From: Ciona savignyi
Taxonomy: Eukaryota > Chordata > Ascidiacea > Phlebobranchia > Cionidae
Direction of reading: 5' to 3'
Assembly: GCA_000149265.1 (NCBI GenBank)
Contig: CH003423.1
Location: 913,221 to 977,220, forward strand
DNA: 64,000 nt
A program made the translations under genes and the position numbers. Of this stretch, positions 11,901 to 23,900 are shown piece after piece. Each line of letters opens with the position of its first letter. Positions within the stretch are counted from its first letter, which is position 1. The notes below the pieces were generated by a model. It was not told where the DNA came from. It worked only from the letters and a program-made list of their open reading frames with translations, and ran no database searches.

Positions 11901-14414
11901 AGAAATCGCGGTCGCAATAAACGAACTTCCCAAGTATTTATTTTTGTATAATCACGCCAACGTCCGACCTATTGGTCCACTCTTTCCTGTACAATTTCGA
12001 CGAATACGTCGACAGGATTACCGTATAAGAAGTAGGAATGTGAGCCCTCATTTTGAACCTGTCCTTTTAAAAAGATTGTTTACCATGATATTGTTGCCTT
12101 ATGCTTTAGAGATAAGGAACACGAAGAAACGAACGGCATCACAAACGTGGTCCTTTTACAAAGGCGAATTGTCTCGGTAACCGGTAAGATCGCCGATTTC
12201 CTCACAAGTTAAATATATATCAGACGTTAACGCTTCGCGATGAACACGTACCTACAATACAATAAATTCCAGGATGACTTAATGTTTGCCGGCTATTCAC
12301 ATGATCCAAAAGTAGGAATAAGCCGTAAACTAAAATGGCTCTATGATGGAACGACATGCGTAAACATCACAGGTATAGTCTTATTCTATCATGAAAATCA
12401 ATGCGTTTTTGGCCGCGCTTTAAACAAACAGATCGACCGGAAAGTCGCGAAGGCAAGGTGATCGATCATTTCCAGCGGTATAATAATTATTTTCCGCACC
12501 ATATCTCCTAAGGAACTACCTCCTTGCAAAGTAAAGCATTAAGATATTGAACATCTTTCTTTACATCGATGTCATCAGTTACAAGGCTCGAGATGTTAAT
12601 AGTATATTATGACAGTTGTTCAAATGTCACTCAGTGTGCGATAGACCGTATCGCGACAAATACCATACTTCAATTTTATACAAACCCCTATTCCGTTATT
12701 GTCATAGTGTCTATAAGGTAAGTGGTATAGTTAACCCCTTAATTTGCAAGTCAGAATATAATTAGATGGGGCTTTTAACATTTAGGTATATAAACCTGGA
12801 TGTCAAAAGGCTTTCCGTTTTCCGCTCGAATCTTGTTGCACAAAAAGTCGACTTCTTCCAAGATTCGTTCTTCCATGCCTTTCTTTCCAACACCAAATCT
12901 AAAATGAAGGAAACGATAGAGTTTAAAAAAATAGTTCTAGGTGTATAAATTTGATTATTGCAATAACAAATTTTGTATTACACTAAGTTTAAGTAATTTT
13001 TAAGGTATACGAAACGAACTAGACAGTGTCAAAAACATGTTAACCATTACTTTTTTTAAAAACCAAATTTTACTGAGCGCTATTAACAATTAGGATATTT
13101 TATAAGGGGTGTTTGTTGTTTTTTCTGCAAGCAGAAAATGGGCAATAACACCTTAATTTTGTATTACACTAAGTTTAAGTAATTTTTAAGGTATACGAAA
13201 CGAACTAGACAGTGTCAAAAACATGTTAACCATTACTTTTTTTAAAAAACATTTTTTACTGAGCGCTATAAACAATTAGTATATTTTATAAGAAGTGTTT
13301 AGTATTTTTTTTTGCAAGCAGAAAATGGGTTAACGAGTTATATAAACTTGATTTTCCTGTACTGTAAATGACGTAAATTTTAAAGTAAATTGGCCTTCTT
13401 AGTTCTAAGATATTGAAAACAATGAATACCTGCCACAAAAAGTAAAACAGCGGAAGGGGCCGTGTGGTTCTTATTTTCGTTTCCAGCGGTGGTGTCCCGA
13501 GCGTAATTTACCCGAATTTGCCACTGCAAGCCTGATATATATTACCTAAACCTCCAAGAAATACTTACTAATTCATTTTATTTCTGTATACATTAAAGCA
13601 AGCTGATCAATGATTTAGGTGGGTTAAATGTTTGGGGTTTCCTGGTTTATTTACCCGTCTCATCCAGGTGGTAATGGTGTATTCATTATTAAGATAGAAT
13701 CGGGTATTCATGTTTATCCCCGTAAATGGAAAAACCAAGGTAGTTAATACATGGGCAATCGTCAGATTACCTCGCGCTTACCGCCGGATTGAAGCTATTG
13801 TAGTGTGTTATACACAAGTAAAAAAAAATAGCAATTTGTTGTCGTCTCTAAGTTATAGCGTAACAATTAAGTAAACGGTCTAACCCTCGCAGTGTCATAA
13901 GCCCAAACTTGCGTTGGGATTTCCATTTCTCTCCGTAATCCAAAAGAAGAATTCCATGACCTTTTGTCATTTCTTCCAATATCGGAATTGATGGGCGTCC
14001 AGAAAATATAGAACCTTGTTTGACCAGCGTCTGCAGGGCATATTTTAAAATTAAAAGTGCTTAAACGCTATTACAAACTGGCGATAAAATGTATTTATGC
14101 TGTTACATACAATTGCAAAATGAGACTAACTAAAGTTTAACACCAACCTGATAAATAGATTCGTAATCATTAAGGACAACCCAGTCTTCTCTGCCCATTC
14201 TGACGGTCATGACAGAACCGTAGTCTTTCTTCGATTTAAAAAATACTTGCTCTGGGACTTTTCCAACAAAAGGAACTACCCCTAGTAAGGGAATTCCCCT
14301 CGGCCCAGGAGGCATATTTGACGGCCTCTTGTACCAATAGTACACTGCCGCTAAAATGGTAGCCAATGACAGTATTGTGGGTACTGATATGCAATCATTT
14401 AGGCAGGACAGCAT
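8943..14414 (-). CDS. Cytochrome P450, CYP2 clan, intact
   Basis: ER-bound haem monooxygenase that would take electrons from P450 reductase; substrate unknown. Nine minus-strand exons: 14148-14414, 13885-14030, 12796-12898, 11185-11294, 10642-10763, 10464-10582, 9962-10106, 9334-9497, 8943-9260. They join in frame to 497 aa. I chose the MLSC start (14414) because it puts a signal-anchor helix at about residues 8-24, followed by the proline-rich PPGPRG hinge. Other landmarks are the I-helix AGTET (303-307), K-helix ExxR (360-363), PERH, and the haem motif FSVGPRHCLG with Cys441. Exon lengths and phases match the paralogues at 29037 and 38429, but exons 1-8 are much more diverged than the last exon. 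Introns 7 and 2 hold SINEs. Confidence 0.95.
9655..9940 (+). mobile_element. tRNA-derived SINE in P450 intron 7
   Basis: Near full length. Decayed tRNA-like head, then TCGATAGCTAGTCGG, TGTCCTTGGGCAAGGCACTT, the AATGCAATAGCTCAGGTAAT block and a GGGATAAAC end near 9930. It sits between exons 7 and 8 of the minus-strand P450 and runs antisense to it. Confidence 0.85.
12969..13330. repeat. Tandem duplication of about 187 bp in P450 intron 2
   Basis: The segment starting at 12969 (ATTTTGTATTACACTAAGTT) recurs almost unchanged from 13156, through CGAACTAGACAGTGTCAAAA and on to the GCAAGCAGAAAATGGG block. The two copies are directly adjacent, with a few substitutions and small indels. Recent local duplication; no coding content. 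Confidence 0.9.
13688..13815 (-). mobile_element. SINE 3'-half fragment (P450 intron 2)
   Basis: Holds the TTCATGTTTATCCCCGTAAATG tail-side block, the ACATGGGCAATCGTCAGATTA block and GCTATTGTAGTGTGTT; the tRNA-like head is absent. One of the few copies here that is sense to its host gene. Confidence 0.8.
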
Positions 14415-14901
14415 TTTACGTGTATTATAATTTATCTGAAAATACAACGATAAAGTTCGTTAGAGTTAAATTAGAATGGTAACAAAACTAGTACACTAGA
14501 TCCAGTTGTGAAATCGTCAATTGCGCAATCCTCGCATTACAGATAACAAGATTGCGACTTCCCGATTTTAGTATATTTGTTTGAAGTTTAAAGATTTTCT
14601 TAGCTAGTACAATAGGGTTTAGTCAAGGGAAATATGTTGGCCGATACCAATGAAATCTGGTATATCATTCTGATGTGAACAATAAACATGGACTGCTGAA
14701 TTGACTGCTGAAAATTCAAACCAAATCTAATGGCCTTGTAACATAAATCTTCTGACCGTTAACTATATAACTCAAACACTTACAATAACAATAATACATT
14801 TAAGATTATTATACTATGTATTATATACACACTTCCTTTTACATTCAATCCCACGGAACTCAGCCACCTCAAGTTTAAGCATGTCTTCACTCGGCGAATT
14901 C

Positions 14902-15500
14902 AGTTACTAAATGTCAATTTCAATGCCTAGGTGCGCTTTTTATTTCCCTAACGCGATGCGGTGAGCTACCTTTTAAGTTTAAACATTGTAAAGGTATGGA
15001 GAATTTGAAATGAGTTTACCTAAAACGGTTGGTTGATTTGGTGCCGGTATAAGCGCAGTAAAGGATGGTCGGTACGTGCTTCTCCTAGAAAAAATGTTTA
15101 GTCTTCATTCTCGCTATGAACTAGCGCAAGTTTCATTGAAAATCAACGAAGCAAAGCAGTGACAAAGCTAACTCAAAAATGGCTGCGTCATCATTGTCGA
15201 CGTGGAACAAAGACGGCTTTTATTTCAGTCACATGCGTATTTAGTCACATGGGGCATTTTATTACGTATTAAGTCACATGGGGTAAGATATCGTACGTTA
15301 ACAAATTCCGTTACTGGATAACAATTTCAATGCTTGGGCGCGGTCTTTATTTCCCTAGCGCGATGCGGTGAGCCATTGTAAAAGGTTGAAATGAGTTTAT
15401 GTAAAAACAGAGACGGCTCTTATTTCAGTCACATGCGTATTTAGTCACATGAGACATTTTATCACGTATTTAGTCATATGGGGTGATATATCGTGCAACT
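14902..15500. repeat. Diverged direct duplication
   Basis: Two blocks occur twice in the same order. A block with TATTTCCCTAACGCGATGCGG is at about 14902-15030 and again at 15309-15400. A block with ATTTCAGTCACATGCGTATT is at about 15210-15303 and again at 15410-15500. Each block also repeats AGTCACATGGGG-like units internally. Function unknown. Confidence 0.8.
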
Positions 15501-15848
15501 CTACTGTACTTGGTGGTTAGTTTTATTGCATATTTTATCGCTGTGGTATTGTGTCGTTGATGTAATTAAAATGAAACAAACAGTTATTTGGTGTCGATTC
15601 GTTTATACAAAGATTTCCCTTTTTTTCATTGCATAGATATAAACCTAAAAGCAATTGCAACGAAATAGGATATTGCCTATATATTTATAAAAAAATGTTT
15701 TTATCATACGATTCTTTTAACATTGCATCCAAAAATAAAAATATTGGTAATATGCACATGTAAATTATGCAGCAATTTGTGTTTACCCAAAATGGACTAT
15801 TAAAAATCAATTGTTAAAGCTGTTTATATATCCAGATTCCTATCACAG

Positions 15849-16190
15849 TTAGGATAGGATAGGATTTTTATGTTTATCCCCGTGAATGGGAAAACCAAGG
15901 GGGTTTACACACGGGCAATCGTCAGATCACCTCGCGCCCATGAGCTATTGCAGTGTGTTGTATATGATAGATATTGCAGTGTGTTGTATATGATACCTGA
16001 GCTATTGCAGTGTGTTGTATATGATAGACACGTTCCTTCAATTTGGTAGAACCCATTAATCCGCTGGGTTCAGGCAATGTCCGTAAAGTGCCTTGCCCAA
16101 GGACACAACCGACTAGCTAGCGATCAGTTTCCGACCTTCAACCTTTCGATTGAATGGCGACGCACTTAACCGTTAGACCAACCGGCCGGA
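15849..16190 (-). mobile_element. Full-length tRNA-derived SINE with internal triplication
   Basis: Best preserved copy. Read on the minus strand it has a tRNA-like head (box A-like around GGTCTAACGG, box B-like around GGTCGGAAAC), a non-tRNA body and a TCCTATCCTATCCTA tail. The ATTGCAGTGTGTTGTATATG segment of the body is present three times (about 15946-16025), where other copies have one. Confidence 0.9.
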
Positions 16191-16264
16191 CTGAGTTAAC
16201 TTGATCACTTTGTCAGTTTCACCTTACAGCTTCCTAAAATCTTAAAAATCAACGTTTCCTGTAC

Positions 16265-16455
16265 GTTAAGTGCCTTGCCAGAGGAAACAACCGACTAGCT
16301 AGCAACCAGTTTCGAACCTTAAACCCTTTTGTTGGAAGGCGTCGCACTAAACCACCAGACTAACCGGCCGGACTCAGTATACTGCAATAGCTCCCGTTAA
16401 TGATGGGCGCGAGGTAATCTGCTGATTGCCCGTGTGTTATCGCCCTTTGCGTTTT
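16265..16455. mobile_element. Compound SINE: head on minus strand joined to tail on plus strand
   Basis: 16265-16371 is the head half of a SINE in minus orientation, ending in the CCGGCCGG start. 16385-16455 is the tail half of another in plus orientation (CTGCAATAGCTCC, GGGCGCGAGGTAAT, GATTGCCCGTGTGTTA). The two opposed pieces suggest nested insertion or an inversion between neighbouring copies. Confidence 0.75.
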
Positions 16456-17411
16456 CTATTCTTGGTGACAAACCTAAATATCCTGTTCTATTCTATTATT
16501 GCCGTAACTTATTGCTTTTTGTTTGCTATCTTAAAAATTCGATTGTTTGGTTGGCATTAATTATGTCAGATGGTTCCATTGGATTTGAAATCATTTTTTG
16601 CATTAGTTTGAATGATGTGGCGTTGGTAACAACGGGCGTCAATATTCTTTTTGCCAGGGAACCTAAAGTTTTTTATCATGTGAAAAAAATATGCATGTGT
16701 GTAAAATATAGCTAGCGAAATACATTTGGACAATTATTTTTTTCAGTACGACATATTAAATAATCGTGTCATGGTGGAAGATGATTCAGATACGATCACT
16801 GAATTGTGTCTATTGATAAAATATAGATGCGATACGTGGCTGAATTGGTTTATTTCAAGGGGGATCGCCCTTATCGCGAACCCTGTTTTTGTCATGTTTC
16901 CTATTGTCGATCGTAACGTTGTGGGTGAGTAGATAAAAGCGCAAAAATAGCACATTTTATAAATACTGTACCTATTTTAGATACATGAAATAAGGAGTAC
17001 TAATTTCACCTTTGCCATTTAAATTGCTCTTCCTTGCCCAACCAATTTAAACTTAAAATCACACAGCATATTTTAATAAAACCGCTCATGCACTTTTCCA
17101 CCCATCGCTAAACAACACATTTTCTCTGGATTCTCTATTTTGTGTACCATTAATGTTTTACACAATAATCACCCAATTCATTCAATTTCTTTGACAATAT
17201 AAGTGATTGAATTTAAATAATGAATTTCGTGGAAAAGTCCGTAAGAGCGATTCACCTGTCAAATGTATTGCTTCCTGTTGTTTTAAACGAGCAATTAAGT
17301 TTAGCAATATCTCTTGTTTAATTTATTTTTAGTAATTTCAATAAGGTTTAGGACTGAATCGTAATATTTTTTATATGTGCAAACATGATAAGCTATAAGC
17401 GTGCGACAGAT

Positions 17412-17685
17412 TAGTCTGGTGGATTATTGCGTCGCCTTTCAGTTGAAAGTTTGCAGATACGAAGCTGATCGCTAGCTTGGTCGATTGGGTGCCCTTGGGC
17501 AAGACACTTAACGGACATTGCCTGAACGTAGCGAGTTTATGTGTTCTACCAAATTAAAGAAAACTGTGAATCATAAACAACACATCTGCAATAGGTCCGG
17601 TAACCCCGAGGGTGGGCGCGAGCGATGTGATATGACGATTTCCCGTGTGTTAACCCCCCTTGGTTTCTCAAAATGTTATAAAGTA
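17412..17685 (+). mobile_element. tRNA-derived SINE
   Basis: Near full length in plus orientation, with decayed head (TAGTCTGGTGG), GCGTCGCCTTTCAG, CCCTTGGGCAAGACACTTAA, GGGCGCGAG and CCCGTGTGTTAACCC blocks; the terminal repeat tail is lost. Lies about 230 bases upstream of the adhesion GPCR start. Confidence 0.85.
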
Positions 17686-17911
17686 AATTAACTATACGAA
17701 ATCTAGGCTTAATTGGTGAAAAATAATAACTAAGTTTTTTCTTTCTTTGTTACGGCGATTAAGCTAACAACAATAATAAATTATTAAAGAAAGAAGAAAA
17801 ATTGAAAAACGATTATAGTAAAAACGTAGTCTACCAATATTATTTGTTTTTTTATTGTCATCTACTTAATTGCATTAAAAGGTTTTATAAATAAAAATTT
17901 TAATAAACAAA

Positions 17912-20900
17912 ATGAGATTTACAATAGTTGCAATTAGTTTTATATGGACAATATTAGAAAGTCATGGATTTTACAAAGACAAAGGTAACTAGTTGTTTGG
18001 GTTGATATTTTCAACAATTTTTTATTTCTTATTTTTGTTGTTTGATTTAACATAAATGTAGGATACTTTTAACATCCGGTGATGGTAAAATCAGGTTATA
18101 AGTTATAAAACTGCAATTATCAAATAACTCAAAAAGGGCTATTGTATATCTATGTATTCAGGAATAATTTATAAATATACATAAATATTGTGACAACATC
18201 TATTGTTTATTGGCGATATTTGAATTTTCAATAATATTTGTGTATTCTTTTATATCGCCCACTTATACTATACGAATCAGCAAATGATTAACCATATTTA
18301 TTCATCTATAAAACTATTTTTCGGCTGTTTTCTTGTATTTTTTACTTGTGCAACTTCAGGACCAAGCTTTAAATCGCTTAAAAATATATTTTTGGGTATT
18401 TCGTTTAGTCGGGCTATGTGCTATTTTGATTATTAAATCGTAGGGATATTATTTTTCGGATTTAAAGGTATTTGCTGTGCTAATTGTTTTATTTTGATTT
18501 TTTATTATATACAAACGACGTTTAAACATAAAACGTTAGAAAAAATGTCTGAATTTATTAACAAAAACCTATGTGGAATACAGATCTGCTTGATTGAAAA
18601 ATAAAGTTTTACTGTAAATATTTCGTGCAGGTTTCTAATTATAACATTTTTAGTTGTTGTTTTATTAATTATAGAGACTTAAGTGTGTGCCAAAACATAT
18701 TGAAATGATAATATGTTGAACTTTACGACAAGGGGGAAACATGTTTTATGGGCGCATTGGTATAAATAGTTGCAATTAAACTTACGTTTGCAAACTTTGT
18801 CTTACGTTTGCATTGTTATTAATTATTAAACTTTTATTAACATTTGTTGACACTGTTTTTAATTCGCTTACATAAAGTATTAAACTTAATTCTCTTTTCT
18901 ATAAACAGACCGTTGTCCCAGCAACGTGATAACGTTCCAATCACGTGGCCGTCAGATTCTCATGAGATTTAATTCAGTGAAGATTGGTGAAACTTCACTA
19001 TCACGTGAAACGTGTTCAAATGCTCGTGAGTTTGAGATATATATCATCGTACACATTATGGAGACATAGATAGAATATGTTTCGGACCAAAATTAATACA
19101 CAACTATATATCTTATTTCTAAAGCAGTATTGTCGTCATTTTAATAATAATAAACACTTATGATTTGTTTTAATGTTCAACAACTACAGATGTTCCTCTT
19201 GCGTCGATAAAGTGCACGAATAGCTCCGGGTCAGCAGAGTTTGACCTTGCCTACTTTAAAAGAAATAAATGCCCGGATTCCACACAGGTAAGGTACATCC
19301 TCCCCACATCTAAGAATAAAGTGGATAAGCGCCTCATTACCTACTGCCCAAAGTCGGCTTTATATCACTTTATAGTGTGCAGATAATCAAAAATGCTTCT
19401 TATTGGGATGAGCTATAAGAAAACACTAAGATAAAGTGATGTGAAATGATTTGATGATGTGCACAATAAGTACATCTTACATACACGTTCGAGTTAATGA
19501 AAGTATCTTAGTGTGTCACTAATCAGACCTAACTTTCTTCCCATATTTTAACAGCCTAAAGCAACAACAAGTACAGTAAACCTGAAAGAATTTCCGATAT
19601 CGTCGACAACTTTACAACAATTTCCTACAAAGCCAACCACAATTCAACAACTTTCAACAACACCTATTCAATTTCAACGAACTATGACGGATGTTAAAAT
19701 ATCAACAAATTTGCAACGATTTTCAACAACATCAACAAGTTTGCAAAAATTTCCGAGAGCAACAACAAATGTTCAACGTTTTCCAACAACATCAACAAGT
19801 TTGCAAAAATTTCCGAGAGCAACAACAAATTTGCAACGTTTTCCAACAACATCAACAAGTTTGCAAAAATTTCCGAGAGCAACAACAAATTTGCAACGTT
19901 TTTTGACAACATCAACAAAGATTCAAAAATTACCAACCACATTAAAAATCAGTGAACGACTTTCCACGAAATATCCGACAGAAACCAAAATGTCAGCTAA
20001 CATAGTACACAAACTATCCCAAAACAAATCTCATCAAATCTCAACCCTGAACGGATTTCTGAAAGATCACGCCAGTGCTACACAGCATGTGGTAAGTGAT
20101 AGGATAAGGATAAGATATTAATGGTTATCCACGTGAATTGGAAAATCAAGGGGGTTAACACACGGGCAATCGTTAGATCACCTCGCGCCCACCGTCGGTT
20201 TACCGGAGCTATTGCAGTGTGTTGAGTATGATAAAAAAAAATCCAACAACTAATTTTCATAAATATTTTTTTAGATTTCTCCAAAGCAAGCCCAGGATTA
20301 TTTAGATTTGGCCGATAACATCATTTCTTTATCACAATCCGTAAATTTATCTGACGACAATGAATTTGACGTGACGAGGACAATTGATCTTTGTGATGTC
20401 ATCACCAGCCACGTCAATTTAACTGGGATACAAAAGGTTTTGCTGAACTCGTCAAATTTTATAATGGATATCAGAGATGTGAATAAAAGCAGTGGTAAGA
20501 CGACTTTTTCAACCATAGAGATGTACAGAAACCTTTATGTTTAGAATTCGTTTGCTAGACACGAGTACTTGTTTCACTAAATGGTAAAACGCGGACCCAC
20601 TGCTCAATGGTTTAACATTCTGGTGTAAAAATCACACTTACAAATTTCATATTTACAGAGGAAGCATTGCTTTTCAACAATAGGAATTATCCAGGCTCGG
20701 ATTTCATGATTCCCTCGTCTGTCATTAAACGTTCTGCATCACCACTAGTTGTCAGAGTTGCGTTTATTTTGTTCAAAAACAATGACTTTTTTCCATCTAA
20801 AACCTTTCAAATTCATCAGGTATTATTGTGATGTTTTAATTTATATATATATGTATTTTTTTAAGTTCGTTAATAATGTTTATCCTCGCCAAAGAAATAT

Positions 20901-23900
20901 CCACAGTCTCTAAAATAAGTGTACACAATCTGTTTGTAGTAGCTATTTCAGTGCGTTAGATGTGTTGGAACGGTTGCTTTTGTTTTTAAGTGCCAGTAAA
21001 GAAACTTTTCAATATGCACAGCCAACTGGCATCTACATTTACTATTACATTTATTCTAATCCACATTATAACAAGGTCATATCGGCAAAAATACTGGGTC
21101 TACCGGAAGGAACAATGTTAGATGATCCGATACAATACACACTTCCAGTCGTTCAAGTGAGTGTAGTGTATTTTGTATTTTTGATATTTAGAGAATTGCA
21201 GAATACATATTTAAGCAAAGGCAGATGGGAAAACCCATGGGCCGTTACATCTCGTTTATCTCGTGCTCAAAGTCGCTGTTACTTTTAATCCATTAATTCA
21301 TTGAATTCAGAAGACGCCCGCTGAGTGAATTGGCCAATTACACAAATGTCTAACCGGTGGATGATTTTAAATCGCCCGTTTGACCTGCAAACGACTTGCT
21401 TATAGACTGACTGGCCAAACTACCTTATATGACATATGATATATTTTAAGCTTTAAAACATTTCTTCATTTGTAATTCTAAATAAACGTCTTCTATTTAA
21501 AGGAATATGAACAATTGGTCTTTGAGGTACTTTTTTTTACAGAAATATGTAAAATTAATGGAATGTGGATTCTGGGATTTCGAGATTTCTGATTGGTCCA
21601 CGCGTGGCTGCATTTTGATATCACAATCACCCCCTCTGTGTGAATGTAATCACATGACTAACTTTGCTATTTTGGTGGTAAGTACTGGGGTACTTTTGCT
21701 GAGCACCAAGTCCTCTATTAAACTTGGTGACTGATGTATGATTGTAAGTGCAGTGGTTGTAATCTATAAACCTTTTTATTTGTTGTCTGACGTGCTTCCA
21801 GCAGAACTAACTTTTCCCCCAATTATTACAGACAGTCAATCATGATGCATCCCGACATAAGTTCCTTGACGTAATTTCGAAAATTGGATGTGGATTGTCC
21901 ATATTAGGACTAATCGGGACTATTGTAATACACGCTTTGTTCAAGTAAGTCTAAGAAATTGGTAACATGTCAAATATTTATCCATTTAAACAGCTGGCAA
22001 CTGTGTACAGTCAGCATCAACTAAGTTCTCTGTTCTTGTACACAGTCGATTGCTTTCTCGCAGTGTTTTATATTTGTAAAGCAATAGCGGTTTTCTGTAA
22101 ATATAAATCGACTTAGATATAAAAAAACACAATATAACAAACTCATTAAAAAACCATTCTTACCGAACTGTGCGTTGATCCCACTCTAATTTTTAAACAT
22201 AAATTTAAAGTTGCATAAATATATCGTAATGCTCTGCGAAGAAAGAAATAAAGAAAATCGGTGAATAAATCCGTTAACAAATACTATAAAAATAAAGACT
22301 CAATTGGCTTACAACTGAAATATAACAACGAACTTAGGACGAGTATTTAAAGAAGGAAAAAACGACGATTGCCAATTAGCGTGCGCGTCTTATCTCACAA
22401 CTTAAGGAAGCCGGAATTTAAATGAATTAAGAAACGTAAAAGGCTAGAACAAATTAAAGAACAGTAAACAATTTTTTATACACATGGGTAAGACACAAAA
22501 ACGTAATCACGGGACAACCTGATGCCCAAATGATAACGCCTCTTGCATTTTCTTATTCACCGGGATCAATGTCCTATCCTATCCCAACCAGTTTACCACC
22601 CGTAATGTCATGGATGGATGACACAATAGCACAGCAACGATGTCTGAAGAATATCCTTATGTATTTTAAACTTTTTTGGCAGAAAACTCCATCGCCATGT
22701 GACGCAGCATATTCTATTGCATCTGAGTATGACTTTGCTATTTTCGTATCTTTTCTTCACATTCGGAATCAACAACAAACAAGATTTTGCCACCTGCCTC
22801 TCTGTCGCTATCTTGTTGCACTACTTCTGGCTGGCAACTTGGTGTTGGATGGCGGTAGAGAGCTATACAATGTATCTTCTACTTGTTAAAGGTAAAACAT
22901 AAAAAAATGTATTTTATTGTGAAACCTTTTAGGGGCCGCGTCCATCCGTTCCATAAAAATTATTGCTTTAATTTGGGACCAACCGGTAGCGACTTGTTTC
23001 TATCTCAAAACATTTTAGCTGATCTAGCGACGTGTTATAATTAAGATAACCGGTGGGCTATACCAGTGTTTTGAAAGGGCGGACTACGCAGTTACATAGT
23101 CTTTTGATTTACATGATTAACGTCGCTGCTTCCATCATAAATAGAAACGGTATAAAAACAATAATTATTTTATTGTTTTCAGTTATTTGCAATAAGAACA
23201 GTCAGAGTTGCATAATAAGGAGGGGGTGTCTCTTCAGTTACGTAACACCTGCCTTAGTTGTTACATTCACCGTGCTGTACTCCCTCTATAAAGTGGACGT
23301 CCAATCCTCGTAAGTTAGGTTGTACGAATATTAATTTTACTTTTGGAGCGAAGAAAACAATTTTCCCAAAAAGCTAATTTCGTTATCGTCATATTTTGTC
23401 ATAGAAGGACAATAACACTGTTTAGAAACAACACATATGATTGGAATAACATGAAGATTAAAATTTCTAACTGTCGTTCGAACGGGGAATCGAATGTTGT
23501 TAAAATATAAAATATTTTAACCCGATATATGACAATTAAGCACTTGGTTGTGGATAGATAAAAGCAAATCTGAAAAATTAACCCAGTCAATTAAAAAAGT
23601 TTCTATAGTTCTGTTTTGCGGATTAAAATATAACCTAGTCAGAACAAAAAACCTACTCAATCCAAAATGTGGATTGGTTTATTGTTCTGTTTTGGAGATT
23701 AAACTTGTTATAGAAACCTCTAAAAAGAAGCGAAATAAATTACTGACTTTTACCTCTCTACTACGGGATTGTTAAACCGAAATGCATTATGATAAATAGT
23801 ATGACCATAGAATACTAACTTACAGAAGTATATAACCATAGAATACTAACTTCTGTAAGTTAGTATTCTATGGTATATAACAACAACTTTGTTGTTTCTT

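Larger units (their letters stand above)
14415..17911. other. Repeat-rich spacer between P450 and adhesion GPCR
   Basis: No gene that I can support. Holds duplicated segments (14902-15500), a full SINE (15849-16190), a compound SINE (16265-16455) and another SINE (17412-17685). Open frames at 16434-16932 overlap SINE or unrecognised sequence and are not supported. The region should contain the promoters of both flanking genes, which are divergent. Confidence 0.7.

Noticed and set aside
16434..16932. Two or three open frames (about 60-90 aa)
   Set aside because: The first overlaps a SINE tail; the others have no recognisable domain, no signal peptide and no splice partners that I could find.
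19711..19920. CRISPR-like regular repeat
   Set aside because: The repeats are contiguous, coding and in frame inside a receptor exon of an animal gene.
19694..19942. 82-aa Leu-rich open frame on the minus strand
   Set aside because: It is the reverse of the GPCR stalk repeat; the 60-base period keeps several frames open.
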